NCBI GenBank assembly: GCA_017999915.1
Contig: JAGNKX010000003.1
Coordinates: forward strand, 1-64,000
Length of the DNA: 64,000 nucleotides
Direction: 5' to 3'
Source: Spirochaetota bacterium
Lineage (GTDB): Bacteria; Spirochaetota; UBA4802; UBA5550
A program made the position numbers and the translations under genes. Positions 16,452 to 25,353 of this stretch are shown one piece after another. The notes under the pieces are model-generated. The model was not told the DNA's origin and did no database searches. It saw only the letters and a list, made by a program, of their open reading frames with translations. The stretch's first letter is position 1. The number at the start of each line of letters is the position of its first letter.

Positions 16452-16488
16452 AATCTCCTCTTGATATTTAATAAATCAAGAGGAGATT
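16452..16488. terminator. Hairpin terminator after the lipoprotein gene
   Basis: Perfect 14-bp arms (aatctcctcttgat and its complement, 16452-16465 and 16475-16488) around a 9-base A/T loop, 27 bp after the lipoprotein stop codon. A-rich sequence on the left gives a T-run on the minus strand, so it may also act in that direction. Confidence 0.75.
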
Positions 16489-16567
16489 CATTAAGAAAGA
16501 TTTAAGATAATTGCAGCTAAATAGATGTAAATTTTATGAAGTATTAATGATGGGGAGGTAATGTAAT

Positions 16568-16873
16568 ATGATCAAATTATTTAAAAAAATTCATGAGCGT
16601 GTACAAAATCGAAGAGCTTTATTGCAAGAATGTATGGATTTCTGTGTAAAGCATAATGAATTCATCACCTCAATCGCGAAAGAACCTCAAACTGAGGAAG
16701 AAATATTATCCGGATTTCAAAAGCTCCTCGATGCCGGATTATTATTCAAAATTGATTTTTATTACAGTCTGATGGGGCGGGGCTTGCTGCAAAGAGGACT
16801 TATTTTAATCAAGGATGGAAATAGAGTATATGATTCGGATGGAAAATTAATTATTGTTGATAAAATGGAATAA
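16568..16873 (+). CDS. Small hypothetical protein
   Basis: 101 residues, with a GGGGAGG box upstream. The N-terminal half is helical, and a C-terminal basic/beta part ends RVYDSDGKLIIVDKME. Residues 35-60 (TEEEILSGFQKLLDAGLLFKI) resemble a small winged-helix segment, but this is not firm. It forms a pair with the gene 15 bp downstream. Confidence 0.5.
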   Translation: MIKLFKKIHERVQNRRALLQECMDFCVKHNEFITSIAKEPQTEEEILSGFQKLLDAGLLFKIDFYYSLMGRGLLQRGLILIKDGNRVYDSDGKLIIVDKME

Positions 16874-16888
16874 CAGGACAGGCAATAT

Positions 16889-17323
16889 ATGAATTCAGAA
16901 CCAAGAATTGAAGCATTTTGGATTACCCCTGGCGGAGAAATCATTCCTGTAAGTAAAACTCACATCCAAAAAGTTATAGAAAATCCTTTTTTGTTTCATT
17001 TAACTATTAAGGATGTCACTGATAAATATATTGCAGAGAATGAAGAGCTTGGAGTAGAGGGCAGAGCGAGGGAGCAGATTATCAAAGAATTAATTATGAA
17101 AAAATATATTAGAATACGATATTATCCCAAAAAAAGTACATGGACTATAAATACCATTGAATCTAATGAAGGAATATTAAAACTGTTAAAATCATGGGCG
17201 ACTATGATTGTTAATAATGGATTTTCAAGATATGATCTACTAAATATTGATCTGCCTCAAAAGCAGGTCATTGTGTCAATTGATGAGTTATTAAATATGG
17301 ATTCTATTCTTCTGGAAAGTTAA
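16889..17323 (+). CDS. Hypothetical protein
   Basis: 144 residues. It opens with a short beta region (EAFWITPGGEIIPV), then a helical part with REQIIKELIMKKYIRIRYYPKKSTW, which could be a small nucleic-acid or peptide-binding fold. No family is recognised. Its 3' end overlaps the convergent XRE regulator gene by 20 bp. Confidence 0.5.
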   Translation: MNSEPRIEAFWITPGGEIIPVSKTHIQKVIENPFLFHLTIKDVTDKYIAENEELGVEGRAREQIIKELIMKKYIRIRYYPKKSTWTINTIESNEGILKLLKSWATMIVNNGFSRYDLLNIDLPQKQVIVSIDELLNMDSILLES

Positions 17324-17534
17324 ATAGGTCTTTGGGATGGATGTTCAATTTTTGGGAAATCTTTAAGAGTGTTTTTAGGGTAATATTTCTTTTGCCGTTT
17401 TCTATGCGTTGAAAATACTTATATTCAATAATGTCAGCCATATTTTCTTGTGTCAGACCGGCATTTTCACGATGCTTTTTAATCTGCTCACCAAGGCTTT
17501 TTAAAAATATCTGAAATTCTTTATCCGTTTTCAT
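17304..17534 (-). CDS. XRE-family transcriptional regulator
   Basis: 76 residues. Residues 10-70 form a Cro/C1-type helix-turn-helix (LGEQIKKHRENAGLTQENMADI, then YFQRIENGKRN and LLKISQKLNIHPKDLF). It binds DNA as a dimer. It is divergent from the macro-like gene at 17615. A 20-bp palindrome (17569-17588) lies between the two starts and is the obvious operator, so the pair probably form an autoregulated unit. The 3' end overlaps the 16889 gene tail-to-tail. Confidence 0.88.
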   Translation of the reverse strand: MKTDKEFQIFLKSLGEQIKKHRENAGLTQENMADIIEYKYFQRIENGKRNITLKTLLKISQKLNIHPKDLFNFPEE

Positions 17535-17568
17535 CCAGATATTTATTGCATATTATGATTGACTTTAA

Positions 17569-17588
17569 CACCGTACTATATTACGGTG
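17569..17588. promoter_or_regulatory. Candidate operator palindrome
   Basis: Perfect 7-bp arms CACCGTA and TACGGTG around a 6-bp centre, midway between the divergent XRE gene and the 17615 gene. Size and place fit binding by a Cro/C1-type dimer. Confidence 0.55.
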
Positions 17589-17614
17589 ATTGGCGAATAA
17601 CAGGGGGATGAGCG

Positions 17615-18172
17615 ATGAAAATAAAAGATACTGAATTATTAGAAATTAACGATGATATTTTTAAGTTTTCTTTGAATAATGTGGATTGTTCTGTTCTATG
17701 GTTAAAATCGGGCTTGAGTGGTTTGTATTCCGATTGGATTCATGTATTCTTGCCAAAGATAAGTAAAATGAAATTACATGTAATTTCTGGTAGTCATATT
17801 TATGAAGGGTTGCCAGAAGAAATATTCTTGCATCCAGATCATCGTTTTTTTGAAATCTCTCCAGGATTTAATAAACTTAAATATTTGTATATATTTCCAA
17901 ATAGTGAAAATACGTGGATTGATACCAAAACCATAAACACCATTCCGGAGTTAATTAACAACGCCCTGAATACGATAACAAAAACAACTATTAAGGATAT
18001 AGCTTTTAATGGTATCCTGGGTTCTGGTGAACATGGTCACGATAAAAATGTAGATGATGAAATTGCAAAGAATATGATTTCATATATTAAGGATTGGTTG
18101 AATAAAAATAAAACATCGATAGAAAAAATATATCTTGTTAATAAAGTTGGCAGAGGATTTAATTTGGAATAA
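17615..18172 (+). CDS. Macro-domain-like protein, stand-alone copy
   Basis: 185 residues, with a GGGGGATG box upstream. It is clearly homologous to the C-terminal half of the 23324-24367 product: EINDDIFKFSLNNVDC versus EIHDDIYRFSIINTDC, FLPKI in both, and SPGFNKLKYLYIF versus EPGFSKLKYIYLF. The end (IAFNGILGSGEHGHDKN, then IEKIYLV) has the outline of macro domains (IAFP-x-I-x-x-G-x-x-G and a final strand), which bind ADP-ribose or related ligands. The assignment comes from pattern only. It lies next to an XRE regulator. Confidence 0.5.
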   Translation: MKIKDTELLEINDDIFKFSLNNVDCSVLWLKSGLSGLYSDWIHVFLPKISKMKLHVISGSHIYEGLPEEIFLHPDHRFFEISPGFNKLKYLYIFPNSENTWIDTKTINTIPELINNALNTITKTTIKDIAFNGILGSGEHGHDKNVDDEIAKNMISYIKDWLNKNKTSIEKIYLVNKVGRGFNLE

Positions 18173-18296
18173 TTAATATAAGATAAAGAAAAGATCGTTT
18201 TTAATCGTAAACGATTAGTTAGCCACGGATGGGAATGATTTGCAGTTATAACTTATAATAAAAATTTGATTTAATCTGACAGTCTCATCATTTAAT

Positions 18297-18917
18297 TCAT
18301 TCTGTTCCATTTCCACAATAAAATAATAAAAAGGTGTACTTCGTTTTCCATGGTTTATCAACTAAAAATTCAACTTTAACAGGATCACTTGATTTTCCAT
18401 AATTTTTTATCTTAGTCTCTATTTTATCATCATATGAATTAATTTTCTGATATTTATCTATATTTATATTTAATTTCCATGGTACAATATACTTTTCAAA
18501 CTGCTTTTTTTCATCTTGCCAATCTTGAATTATCAATATAAATAATTTTATTTTATTATATTTTGCATTTTTTCTTTTTACAATGTCGTTTTTAATTTTC
18601 TCAATATTCATTTTATTTTTAAAATCACCAGGGTATTGATATTTAATTTCAATCAAGAAATTATCATCATTATTCTTAGTGATAATTGATAAATCGACTG
18701 CTTGCCCATATTTCCCTCTGGGATATTCAGAAATAACTAAATAATTATTGTTTGATAATTCTTTATCTAATAGACTTACCAATAAATCCCTAATATGACG
18801 CTCTTGTTTAAGATTAAAAAACAACCTATTGATTTCTTTGATTCCATTAGTAAAATCAGTATTATCTTTATTTATGACTTTATTAATTGCCGTTTGAATT
18901 GATTTTATAAAATCCAT
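18297..18917 (-). CDS. PD-(D/E)XK nuclease-like protein
   Basis: 206 residues, with a GGAGA box upstream. The core (about residues 60-100) reads ISEYPRGKYGQAVDLSII...NFLIEIKYQYPG: a conserved Glu, the Asp of VDL and the E-x-K of IEIKYQ, the signature of PD-(D/E)XK nucleases. No specific family is recognised. It is downstream of the DUF2779 gene on the same strand, about 50 bp away, so it is probably co-expressed. A DNA-cleaving role in defence is likely but not shown. Confidence 0.65.
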   Translation of the reverse strand: MDFIKSIQTAINKVINKDNTDFTNGIKEINRLFFNLKQERHIRDLLVSLLDKELSNNNYLVISEYPRGKYGQAVDLSIITKNNDDNFLIEIKYQYPGDFKNKMNIEKIKNDIVKRKNAKYNKIKLFILIIQDWQDEKKQFEKYIVPWKLNINIDKYQKINSYDDKIETKIKNYGKSSDPVKVEFLVDKPWKTKYTFLLFYCGNGTE

Positions 18918-18970
18918 CGATTATCTCCAATTAATATATTATTATATCACAATATGTTAATGCTTCACAA

Positions 18971-20956
18971 TTAATTCATCCAATTAGTAATCCAATGTTC
19001 CAATATCATCACCATAGCCAATGTATCCAGCTCACAGTATTTTAAAAGTCCTTTAATTATATGACGACATTCAAGATCACTTACTTCAGAAAACTGCATC
19101 CGAGCATAAGCCATCATTGCAGTCCCGCCGTCTGCAATGAATTCATCTGAAATAAATAAATCCAATGAATCATCACCTATTCCTTCAAATATCGAGGGAA
19201 GCAATTTATATGGATCAACAATCTCGCCTTTAGCATTTGTCCGTACCCATCTCCAATCAGATGGATAATTCCTTGATGTGAAACCCGCTGGTATAGAATC
19301 AATAGGATTATTGTACTTCTCTTTTAAAAAGTCACAAGTACTAATAATTGCCGGGAATACAGCCTTTATTGAATTGGAGCCTTTTGTTGCTGGGTGATAA
19401 TAATACTTTTTTACAAGTTCCAGCATATCCACCATATTCCTATCGCCTATCCATTTATCGTTGTTTTTATCGGACGATTGAGAGATGGTTTTAATCCAAT
19501 GACATAATTCATTTTTATCAGGCTCGTCGGATCTTTGTAACTGACGGTATATATGATTAAGGATTGTATTCTCATGGCTGGCATAGCGAAAAATTGTTCC
19601 ACTATCACTGCTTAAATCGGATTTCAATGCCCGAACAAAATCAAAGTTTGGGAATTTACCCCTTTCAGTATTAATATATTCTCCTATATGCTCTATGGAA
19701 CCATCTTTATTGATTATATGATGGGAGAATTGAAATGCTATTGTCTCATAGGGCTTCATTCCTGAATTAAAGGGGATGGCCACAGCTGAGGTTTCAAAAT
19801 CAATACAGTGGAGGGGATATTCCCAAGAATCCATCTCTTCCTTGAATCCATCTTTATCAAAATAAGGTGAAGGATCATTTTCCTGTATTTTTCTGATCTG
19901 AAGCCATTGGCGATTTTGTGTGTCGAGTCTACGTTGCTTATTATTCTCTGATTTTATAATGTCATTTTTACCAACATCCTTCATAAATACGGTGTTTTTA
20001 TTCAATAAAGCATCCTTTCCTCTGAAATTCCAAATGTTAAATATCAGCGGTTGATCCAGCTCCTGTGGCTTAAGCCCAAATGCCCTTTGAAGACATTCTT
20101 TGAATCCATCTTTGTATTGCAATGCATCATCTTCACTGTTGCAGTGGAACTCACAATTTCCACATATTGAGGAAACTTTTGGATCAATACGTTTATCCTC
20201 GTTATAGGTTGCTGATAAGTAATCGATCCATTTGCTGAATTCTTTGTCACGTTTTTCTTTTGAATCACTGTTGTGAAATATTAGATCAATTATATCATCC
20301 ACTCTTACTTTAGTCAATAATTCATTGCCGAAGGATGTTTTTGATATATCGCCTACAGTTTTTATATTTATCCTGTCTTGTTTTTTATTAATAATAAACC
20401 GCTGATTTAGTCCATCAACATTTGCTGTTGAATTCTTATTTGCCATCATCAGAAATGATCTAATCTTAAATTCAGGATAAGCTTTACTGATTACATATTT
20501 TTGGAAGGCTACATCATAAAGATAGGGACTCCATTTTCTTAAAATATATTTGCCATCTTTATCCAGAAAATTTCCATCTTCATCACTGCCATATGACTTT
20601 GATTTTACTTCAATTAGATCAATACCTGAACCATTCTTTATAATGATGTCTGTTCGGATAAAGAGGTTCTCATATTTGAATGCCCCTTCAAAAATAACAA
20701 CTGAATCATTTTGCAACAACTCGATTGTCTTTGTCAGTGGTTTATTATATCCAGCATAATCAGAAAGATCAATGCCCTCTGGATAATAACACTTAGCCAA
20801 GGCTCCAACTTGATAGCCACCTTCTGCCAGAGCCTCAAGAAAGGCATCATCCAGCTTTGCATTGGAATACTCTTTTTTCTTGGCATAATATAGCTTAGTC
20901 TCACATTCACAGGCAGTTTTAAATAATGATTTTGTTAAATACCTTGGAGAATCCAT
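18971..20956 (-). CDS. DUF2779 protein: Cas4/RecB-like nuclease fused to RNase H-like exonuclease
   Basis: 661 residues. The N-terminal half is Cas4/RecB-like: C16/C18 (ACECETKLYY), an IDLIEVKSKSY nuclease motif near 115, and a distal cysteine group (CGNCEFHC near 270, CLQRAFG), together able to hold an iron-sulfur cluster. The C-terminal half is DUF2779, an RNase H-like 3'-5' exonuclease fold with CIDFETSA (D-x-E), ASHENTIL and YCELDTLAMV. No CRISPR array or other cas gene is nearby. Its neighbours are nuclease-like genes on the same strand, suggesting a role in anti-phage defence or DNA processing. Confidence 0.85.
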   Translation of the reverse strand: MDSPRYLTKSLFKTACECETKLYYAKKKEYSNAKLDDAFLEALAEGGYQVGALAKCYYPEGIDLSDYAGYNKPLTKTIELLQNDSVVIFEGAFKYENLFIRTDIIIKNGSGIDLIEVKSKSYGSDEDGNFLDKDGKYILRKWSPYLYDVAFQKYVISKAYPEFKIRSFLMMANKNSTANVDGLNQRFIINKKQDRINIKTVGDISKTSFGNELLTKVRVDDIIDLIFHNSDSKEKRDKEFSKWIDYLSATYNEDKRIDPKVSSICGNCEFHCNSEDDALQYKDGFKECLQRAFGLKPQELDQPLIFNIWNFRGKDALLNKNTVFMKDVGKNDIIKSENNKQRRLDTQNRQWLQIRKIQENDPSPYFDKDGFKEEMDSWEYPLHCIDFETSAVAIPFNSGMKPYETIAFQFSHHIINKDGSIEHIGEYINTERGKFPNFDFVRALKSDLSSDSGTIFRYASHENTILNHIYRQLQRSDEPDKNELCHWIKTISQSSDKNNDKWIGDRNMVDMLELVKKYYYHPATKGSNSIKAVFPAIISTCDFLKEKYNNPIDSIPAGFTSRNYPSDWRWVRTNAKGEIVDPYKLLPSIFEGIGDDSLDLFISDEFIADGGTAMMAYARMQFSEVSDLECRHIIKGLLKYCELDTLAMVMILEHWITNWMN

Positions 20957-20965
20957 TTCAAAGAC

Positions 20966-21373
20966 CTAATATAGCAATCCCATTGCTTGCAATTTAATCT
21001 CATCATTATAATACTTTTTTAGTGAAATCCATCGTTTCCAGTCAGGATCATAAGCATACCACTCATTATCATCACAAAAACAGAGATAAACTGCATACTC
21101 GTCTTTAAAATGATCCATATGGAATGTTTCTTTAAGACAAGTTACTTCTGTATAGAATGAGAAATTTCTAAGTTTATGTTTGATAATATTGATGTTATCT
21201 TTACAATAAAATGAACGTCCAAATAACTTTGTATCTTTAGCTATATCGGGAACCTTTTCAATTATTCGGTTATAAAATAATAATCGTCCATTTTCCTCAT
21301 AACCCACTATCAAAGCAAAGTGGTTTGGTTTCTTTTCATCTTCTGATGGAGAATATATATCAATCAACATCAT
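20966..21373 (-). CDS. Hypothetical protein upstream of the DUF2779 gene
   Basis: About 135 residues, start taken as the ATG at 21373. The sequence is beta-rich and aromatic (HFALIVGYEENGRLLFYNRI, then YAVYLCFCDDNEWYAYD). No family is recognised. It lies only 9 bp before the DUF2779 start and behind the 57-residue gene, so the three form one operon with the nuclease at 18297. Confidence 0.55.
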   Translation of the reverse strand: MMLIDIYSPSEDEKKPNHFALIVGYEENGRLLFYNRIIEKVPDIAKDTKLFGRSFYCKDNINIIKHKLRNFSFYTEVTCLKETFHMDHFKDEYAVYLCFCDDNEWYAYDPDWKRWISLKKYYNDEIKLQAMGLLY

Positions 21374-21394
21374 GATTGTCAAGTTGTATAAACA

Positions 21395-21568
21395 CTATGG
21401 CTTAATATCCAGTGAAAACAATTTATCAGCCAAATATCTAATACAATATCGTGATTGCTTTGCTTCTTCAATCGTTATGAAACCATTAGAAAGTCGTTCG
21501 TCAATGAACATTTGCATTCCATAGATACTATCTAATAACTCTGTTAATCGTTCTGATTCTTTGTTCAT
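21395..21568 (-). CDS. 57-residue helical protein, first gene of the DUF2779 operon
   Basis: A small gene with a GGAG box before the ATG at 21568. The product is almost wholly helical (SERLTELLDSIYGMQMFIDERL, then TIEEAKQSRYCIRYLADKL). It resembles the small helical partner or regulator proteins that head many toxin or defence operons. That is inference from context only, and no homolog is recognised. Confidence 0.55.
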   Translation of the reverse strand: MNKESERLTELLDSIYGMQMFIDERLSNGFITIEEAKQSRYCIRYLADKLFSLDIKP

Positions 21569-22371
21569 TGTTGATCTCCATTTGGATGAGTATTTATATC
21601 ATTTTTTCAATTTAAAATATTTTAATATTATTTTGAATTCTTGTAAATACCCATAAGATTCTTTAATAATTTTATCATTTTAATTAATAGATACCCGACT
21701 CCATGATCAGAATAAATAAGAACAACAAAAATATTATTCAAGTTGGAAAACATTGGAGGTTCATAAAATTTAATTGTTTGGTAAGTCACGTTTATGTTTT
21801 ATACCTTTGACCGACATGGCAATTCATGATGACATTCCCGTTTATTTCAAGCAGACCAATGTATCTGGAGTAATCAGATGAATATATTTAATAGTTTCTA
21901 TTTACAATATATCAGGTAGTTAATTATAAGATACACCTTTAAGGTCTATCTTCTGGTTTATCGCACGGAGAAGCACCCGAAGATCAAAGTCTGATTTATG
22001 AACAGATCCAACAATATAAGAATAAGAAATAAAATGTCGCCATATCATAAAAGTCAGAGCAGTATAAAAAAGTAATATATCTATCAATATAAAACAAATG
22101 GAGCCCAGAAATAAGGATGATGGTAATACTTATCGGATCCCATAAATTATTTATGACAGTCGCTGGCAGATTAAGTAATAGGTTTTACAATTTGACCGTT
22201 TGTTATTTTGAAATTAATACAGTTCAAAATTTTGGATAAAAGAGGATCAGTATCGAGTAATTTTACTACTTTCGTTAAATACTCCTAATATAAAGAAAAA
22301 AATGCATTATATACATCATTTATATTCGTATTTGTTATACCATGGTATAAACGCAAATATGCAGTATAATC
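21569..22371. other. 800-bp degenerate intergenic region
   Basis: No intact gene on either strand. Several short minus-strand stretches look like decayed protein: a 31-codon piece at about 22161-22270 (LLDTDPLLSKILNCINFK), the CHAT-like tail at 22084-22143, and about 42 codons at 21920-22045 (GSVHKSDFDLRVLLRAINQK). They are in different frames and separated by stops. The region probably holds the remains of one or more defence genes deleted between the operons at 18-21 kb and 22-29 kb. Confidence 0.4.
22084..22143 (-). pseudogene. Remnant resembling the end of a CHAT protease
   Basis: A minus-strand fragment of 19 codons ends HHPYFWAPFVLY and stops. The motif HP-Y-x-W-A-x-F-V-L is the characteristic last segment of CHAT (caspase-like) domains. 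Upstream the frame is closed by a stop, so only the tail survives. CHAT proteases are effectors in several defence systems. Confidence 0.35.
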
Positions 22372-23139
22372 TTAAACAATATTGATTGCCATCCCCAGAA
22401 ACAATTCAATATCATTTGGAATCATATCATTGCCTGGTACTTTGTACGGACCCATCAAATGATTTTCCTGAAATCGTGAAATCGTGTTTTCACTTAATGC
22501 AGAAATCAAATTATCAAGATCTTTCTGATTAACCGAATCTTGTCTCTGGTTGATTTTTTCAGTGACAAATTTTTCAATAATAAAAAAGGCATATTTAGCC
22601 TTTCTAATTTTCGCTTCAGCAAGGATGGAAGCAATACTATAAACTAATTGGTATCGCAATTCAAGATGTTTTATTGTAAATTTCTTCTGGAAAATCGCCT
22701 TTAATAATTCCTCAATTCTTGCGGGTACATTTGAATTTTCGCCATTCCATATATCTAATTGCTTTTGCAGTAAATATTCTTTTATAAGTTTATTTGAAAA
22801 TGGCTCATCAACCTTAGCTTCAATACCGATTACAATTTTATCTTTATTCAATTGACCAATTATCAACAAATCATGTTTTCGACCGCTACCATATTTATCA
22901 AAACGTGTTTCAAATTCAGGAGAAACCATGATGAAATCTATCTTTGATTCAAAATATTGATTTATTAAATTATTAATTAATTCACCTTGTTTAGTAAAAT
23001 CAGTAATCCAGGCCCGCCCCAACTCTTTAGCGTTCCGTCCATCTTTCCAATGTTCATCTTTTGCCGGCGGACATTTGGTTTCCCAATCCTTCAGGCTATT
23101 GATTATATCACTTTCATTTAAATCCTTACAAATAATCAT
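22372..23139 (-). CDS. DUF6946-like putative PD-(D/E)XK protein
   Basis: 255 residues from the ATG at 23139, preceded by a GGGGG box. The sequence shows ETRFDKYGSGRKHDLLII followed by VIGIEAKVDEPF, an Asp and an E-x-K in the PD-(D/E)XK arrangement. LRYQLVYSIASILAEAKIRK and YAFFIIEKF follow. The EAKVDEPF and RYQL-x-x-x-x-A-S-x-x-x-E-A pattern is, as I recall it, that of DUF6946. It is the last gene of the 22-29 kb minus-strand cluster, about 180 bp after its neighbour. Confidence 0.65.
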   Translation of the reverse strand: MIICKDLNESDIINSLKDWETKCPPAKDEHWKDGRNAKELGRAWITDFTKQGELINNLINQYFESKIDFIMVSPEFETRFDKYGSGRKHDLLIIGQLNKDKIVIGIEAKVDEPFSNKLIKEYLLQKQLDIWNGENSNVPARIEELLKAIFQKKFTIKHLELRYQLVYSIASILAEAKIRKAKYAFFIIEKFVTEKINQRQDSVNQKDLDNLISALSENTISRFQENHLMGPYKVPGNDMIPNDIELFLGMAINIV

Positions 23140-23323
23140 ACCATCCCCCAATATTAAAAATTATTTATACCAAAACCCTCGCACTCCAATTATCACAATA
23201 CTACAGCAGCAATGTCCAGGGCACTTCATGGTGCGCCACAGAACTATTTTCTCTATATGCCACCCATCATGAAACCGAATCTCATGCGTTTCCTCAATGG
23301 TACACCTTTGGGGGGCAAATAAA

Positions 23324-24367
23324 TTAAATTACGATAAATATATCTTCTATATTTGTGTTTTGATTTTCAATAAGCCAATTTCTTATAGAGAGCTTTAATT
23401 TATTTGTTATCAACTCTTTAACATTGATAGGAAAGCCTGCCTTATCTGTTTCACCCCATTCACCACTTATAGATATTTGCTTTATCTGATGCTTGTATAC
23501 ACGAGTCAAACAGTCATTAATTAAATCCTGGATACCATCAATATCTTTATCAAGAGGAATGTATCTTTCATTATTAAATAAGTATATATATTTTAGTTTT
23601 GAAAAACCTGGTTCTATATAATATAATCCATAGTGAGGATGGGCATTGATATTTTTAGGAAAGGAAATATCCTCATCATCAACATTGATTATTTCTGAAC
23701 ATTCCCGACCCTTGATTTTTGGTAAAAATTCATTTACCCATTGGTAATATGTTTTATTAAAATTCATTCTCAATAATAGGGCCATACAATCAGTATTAAT
23801 TATACTAAATCGATAAATATCATCATGGATTTCTATTATATTGGTTTTATTTATAGTTTGAATTGTAAGTGGGTTAATGTTTTCGATATTACAACCTTTT
23901 GGTTTATCTGTCCTTGATTTTACCAAAGATTTTAAACCAGACTTGATAAAATGATAAGCATTATTAGTTTCTTTTGTATCACGATCAATAAGATTACTGT
24001 TTTGCCTATTTTTCATTCTCATGTAATCTTCGATTGAAATGGTTCCATCTTTGCCGCAAGATTGTCTGCTAAAACTCTCATTGAAATCATAATTTATGAA
24101 TTTATCATAATAATCCTGAATTTCAATATCATTTCTCTTTGATTTATCCCAAAGGGTCTTGCTTACGTTTAATATTGATGTAGCCGGTGCGTTAAAAATA
24201 GTATATCTAATTTTATCATTTAGTTCTGGTTTCATAAGAACTACTTCATCTATATTCCTGACAATTCCCAGTTTGATATGATATTTTAATATATCATTAA
24301 TGTATTCAATTTTCCCACCCTCTCCATGGATGATTATCCATTTAGTCAATATTTTCTGAAGTGTCAT
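23324..24367 (-). CDS. Two-part protein with C-terminal macro-like domain
   Basis: 347 residues. The C-terminal half (about 175-347) is homologous along its whole length to the 17615 product: IIEIHDDIYRFSIINTDC, FLPKIKG, EPGFSKLKYIYLF, IKQISISGEWGETDKAG and a final IEDIFIVI strand. It has the outline of a macro domain. The N-terminal half (HGEGGKIEYINDILKYHIKL, FNAPATSILNVSKTLWDK) is not recognised and may be an effector or sensor domain. No clear ribosome binding site. It sits inside the PAD/nuclease/MBL cluster. Confidence 0.55.
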   Translation of the reverse strand: MTLQKILTKWIIIHGEGGKIEYINDILKYHIKLGIVRNIDEVVLMKPELNDKIRYTIFNAPATSILNVSKTLWDKSKRNDIEIQDYYDKFINYDFNESFSRQSCGKDGTISIEDYMRMKNRQNSNLIDRDTKETNNAYHFIKSGLKSLVKSRTDKPKGCNIENINPLTIQTINKTNIIEIHDDIYRFSIINTDCMALLLRMNFNKTYYQWVNEFLPKIKGRECSEIINVDDEDISFPKNINAHPHYGLYYIEPGFSKLKYIYLFNNERYIPLDKDIDGIQDLINDCLTRVYKHQIKQISISGEWGETDKAGFPINVKELITNKLKLSIRNWLIENQNTNIEDIFIVI

Positions 24368-24449
24368 TTGATTATGTATTACAGAATAAAATTATTATTT
24401 CATCATAAGTAAAAGAGTCAACATGGAATGATTCAGGCTAATGAGAAAA

Positions 24450-25280
24450 TTAGCAACTGAAACATTCTTCAAAAAAACACTTCAACTCCATTGATATAGG
24501 AGATTCCGGAATTTCGTTGAATAAATATTCATAAGACATCCAATGGAGGCTTAATTTTTCCGTTCTTTCTTCGATCATTTCTGGATAAAACCATTTATAA
24601 TCCTTATCATTCTTAGCCAAACAGGACCTTTTGATATCATCAATGATATGGTTTGAGTTCTCCATATATTCCTGAAACTTGTATTGATATAATCGAGATT
24701 TATTTGTTGGGTTAATAAATATCTCTGGGGTTACGAGAGTAATAAAGATTTTATCAACGTAGGTGCCATTACGCTGGAATGATAAAGCAGCTTCTATTGC
24801 CCTTGCCAACTGATTTCTGTGAATGTCATTTGCGATACCATAAGAAATATCAGAGTACCATTTCATATCACAGAAACAGACCCATGAATTTTCAGCAATA
24901 TCAAGCTCGATCAGCCTTTGTATATCATTTCTTAATGAAATATTACCAAGCGCCAAATCAATATGAAACCGTCCTTCATTTAATCGCGGACTTATCGGAA
25001 TTGGTTTGAACCATAATTTATTATAGTGGAAGGAATTGTTTTTATTTGATGTAAGAATATCTGTAATTTTTTCAACGCCCGCTTCACCTATTATTGAATA
25101 GCCGCAAACAAGCAAGAAGGTTAATATTTGTTCATCACGTGAATCAATATCTATTGGATATATTTCATGTAGAGAATAATTCTCTATTTTATCTATCATG
25201 TTATCCCAATTGGAAAAGCCGAAATATGCATAACTACTAATATCATGCTTGTATTTTCTCAATAATTCAATTAACTTCAT
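24450..25280 (-). CDS. PD-(D/E)XK-like protein
   Basis: 276 residues from the ATG at 25280 (a GTG at 25292 is also possible). The segment GRFHIDLALGNISL, then SWVCFCDMKWYSDI, followed by a helix RNQLARAIEAAL, fits a PD-(D/E)XK core with D-x-K in place of E-x-K, and the trailing Gln-Arg helix is typical of such nucleases. No named family is recognised. It lies 73 bp after the PAD-family gene on the same strand. Confidence 0.55.
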   Translation of the reverse strand: MKLIELLRKYKHDISSYAYFGFSNWDNMIDKIENYSLHEIYPIDIDSRDEQILTFLLVCGYSIIGEAGVEKITDILTSNKNNSFHYNKLWFKPIPISPRLNEGRFHIDLALGNISLRNDIQRLIELDIAENSWVCFCDMKWYSDISYGIANDIHRNQLARAIEAALSFQRNGTYVDKIFITLVTPEIFINPTNKSRLYQYKFQEYMENSNHIIDDIKRSCLAKNDKDYKWFYPEMIEERTEKLSLHWMSYEYLFNEIPESPISMELKCFFEECFSC

Positions 25281-25353
25281 TTCTTGTATCACTCATGCTT
25301 GCATCAATAATATGTTATCAATCCTCAATTCCAGGCATTTACAAATTAAGGCG

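Noticed and set aside
18971-20956. DUF2779/Cas4-like protein as a sign of a CRISPR-Cas locus
   Set aside because: No repeat-spacer array and no other cas gene were seen in the window. The fused exonuclease domain is typical of stand-alone DUF2779 proteins.
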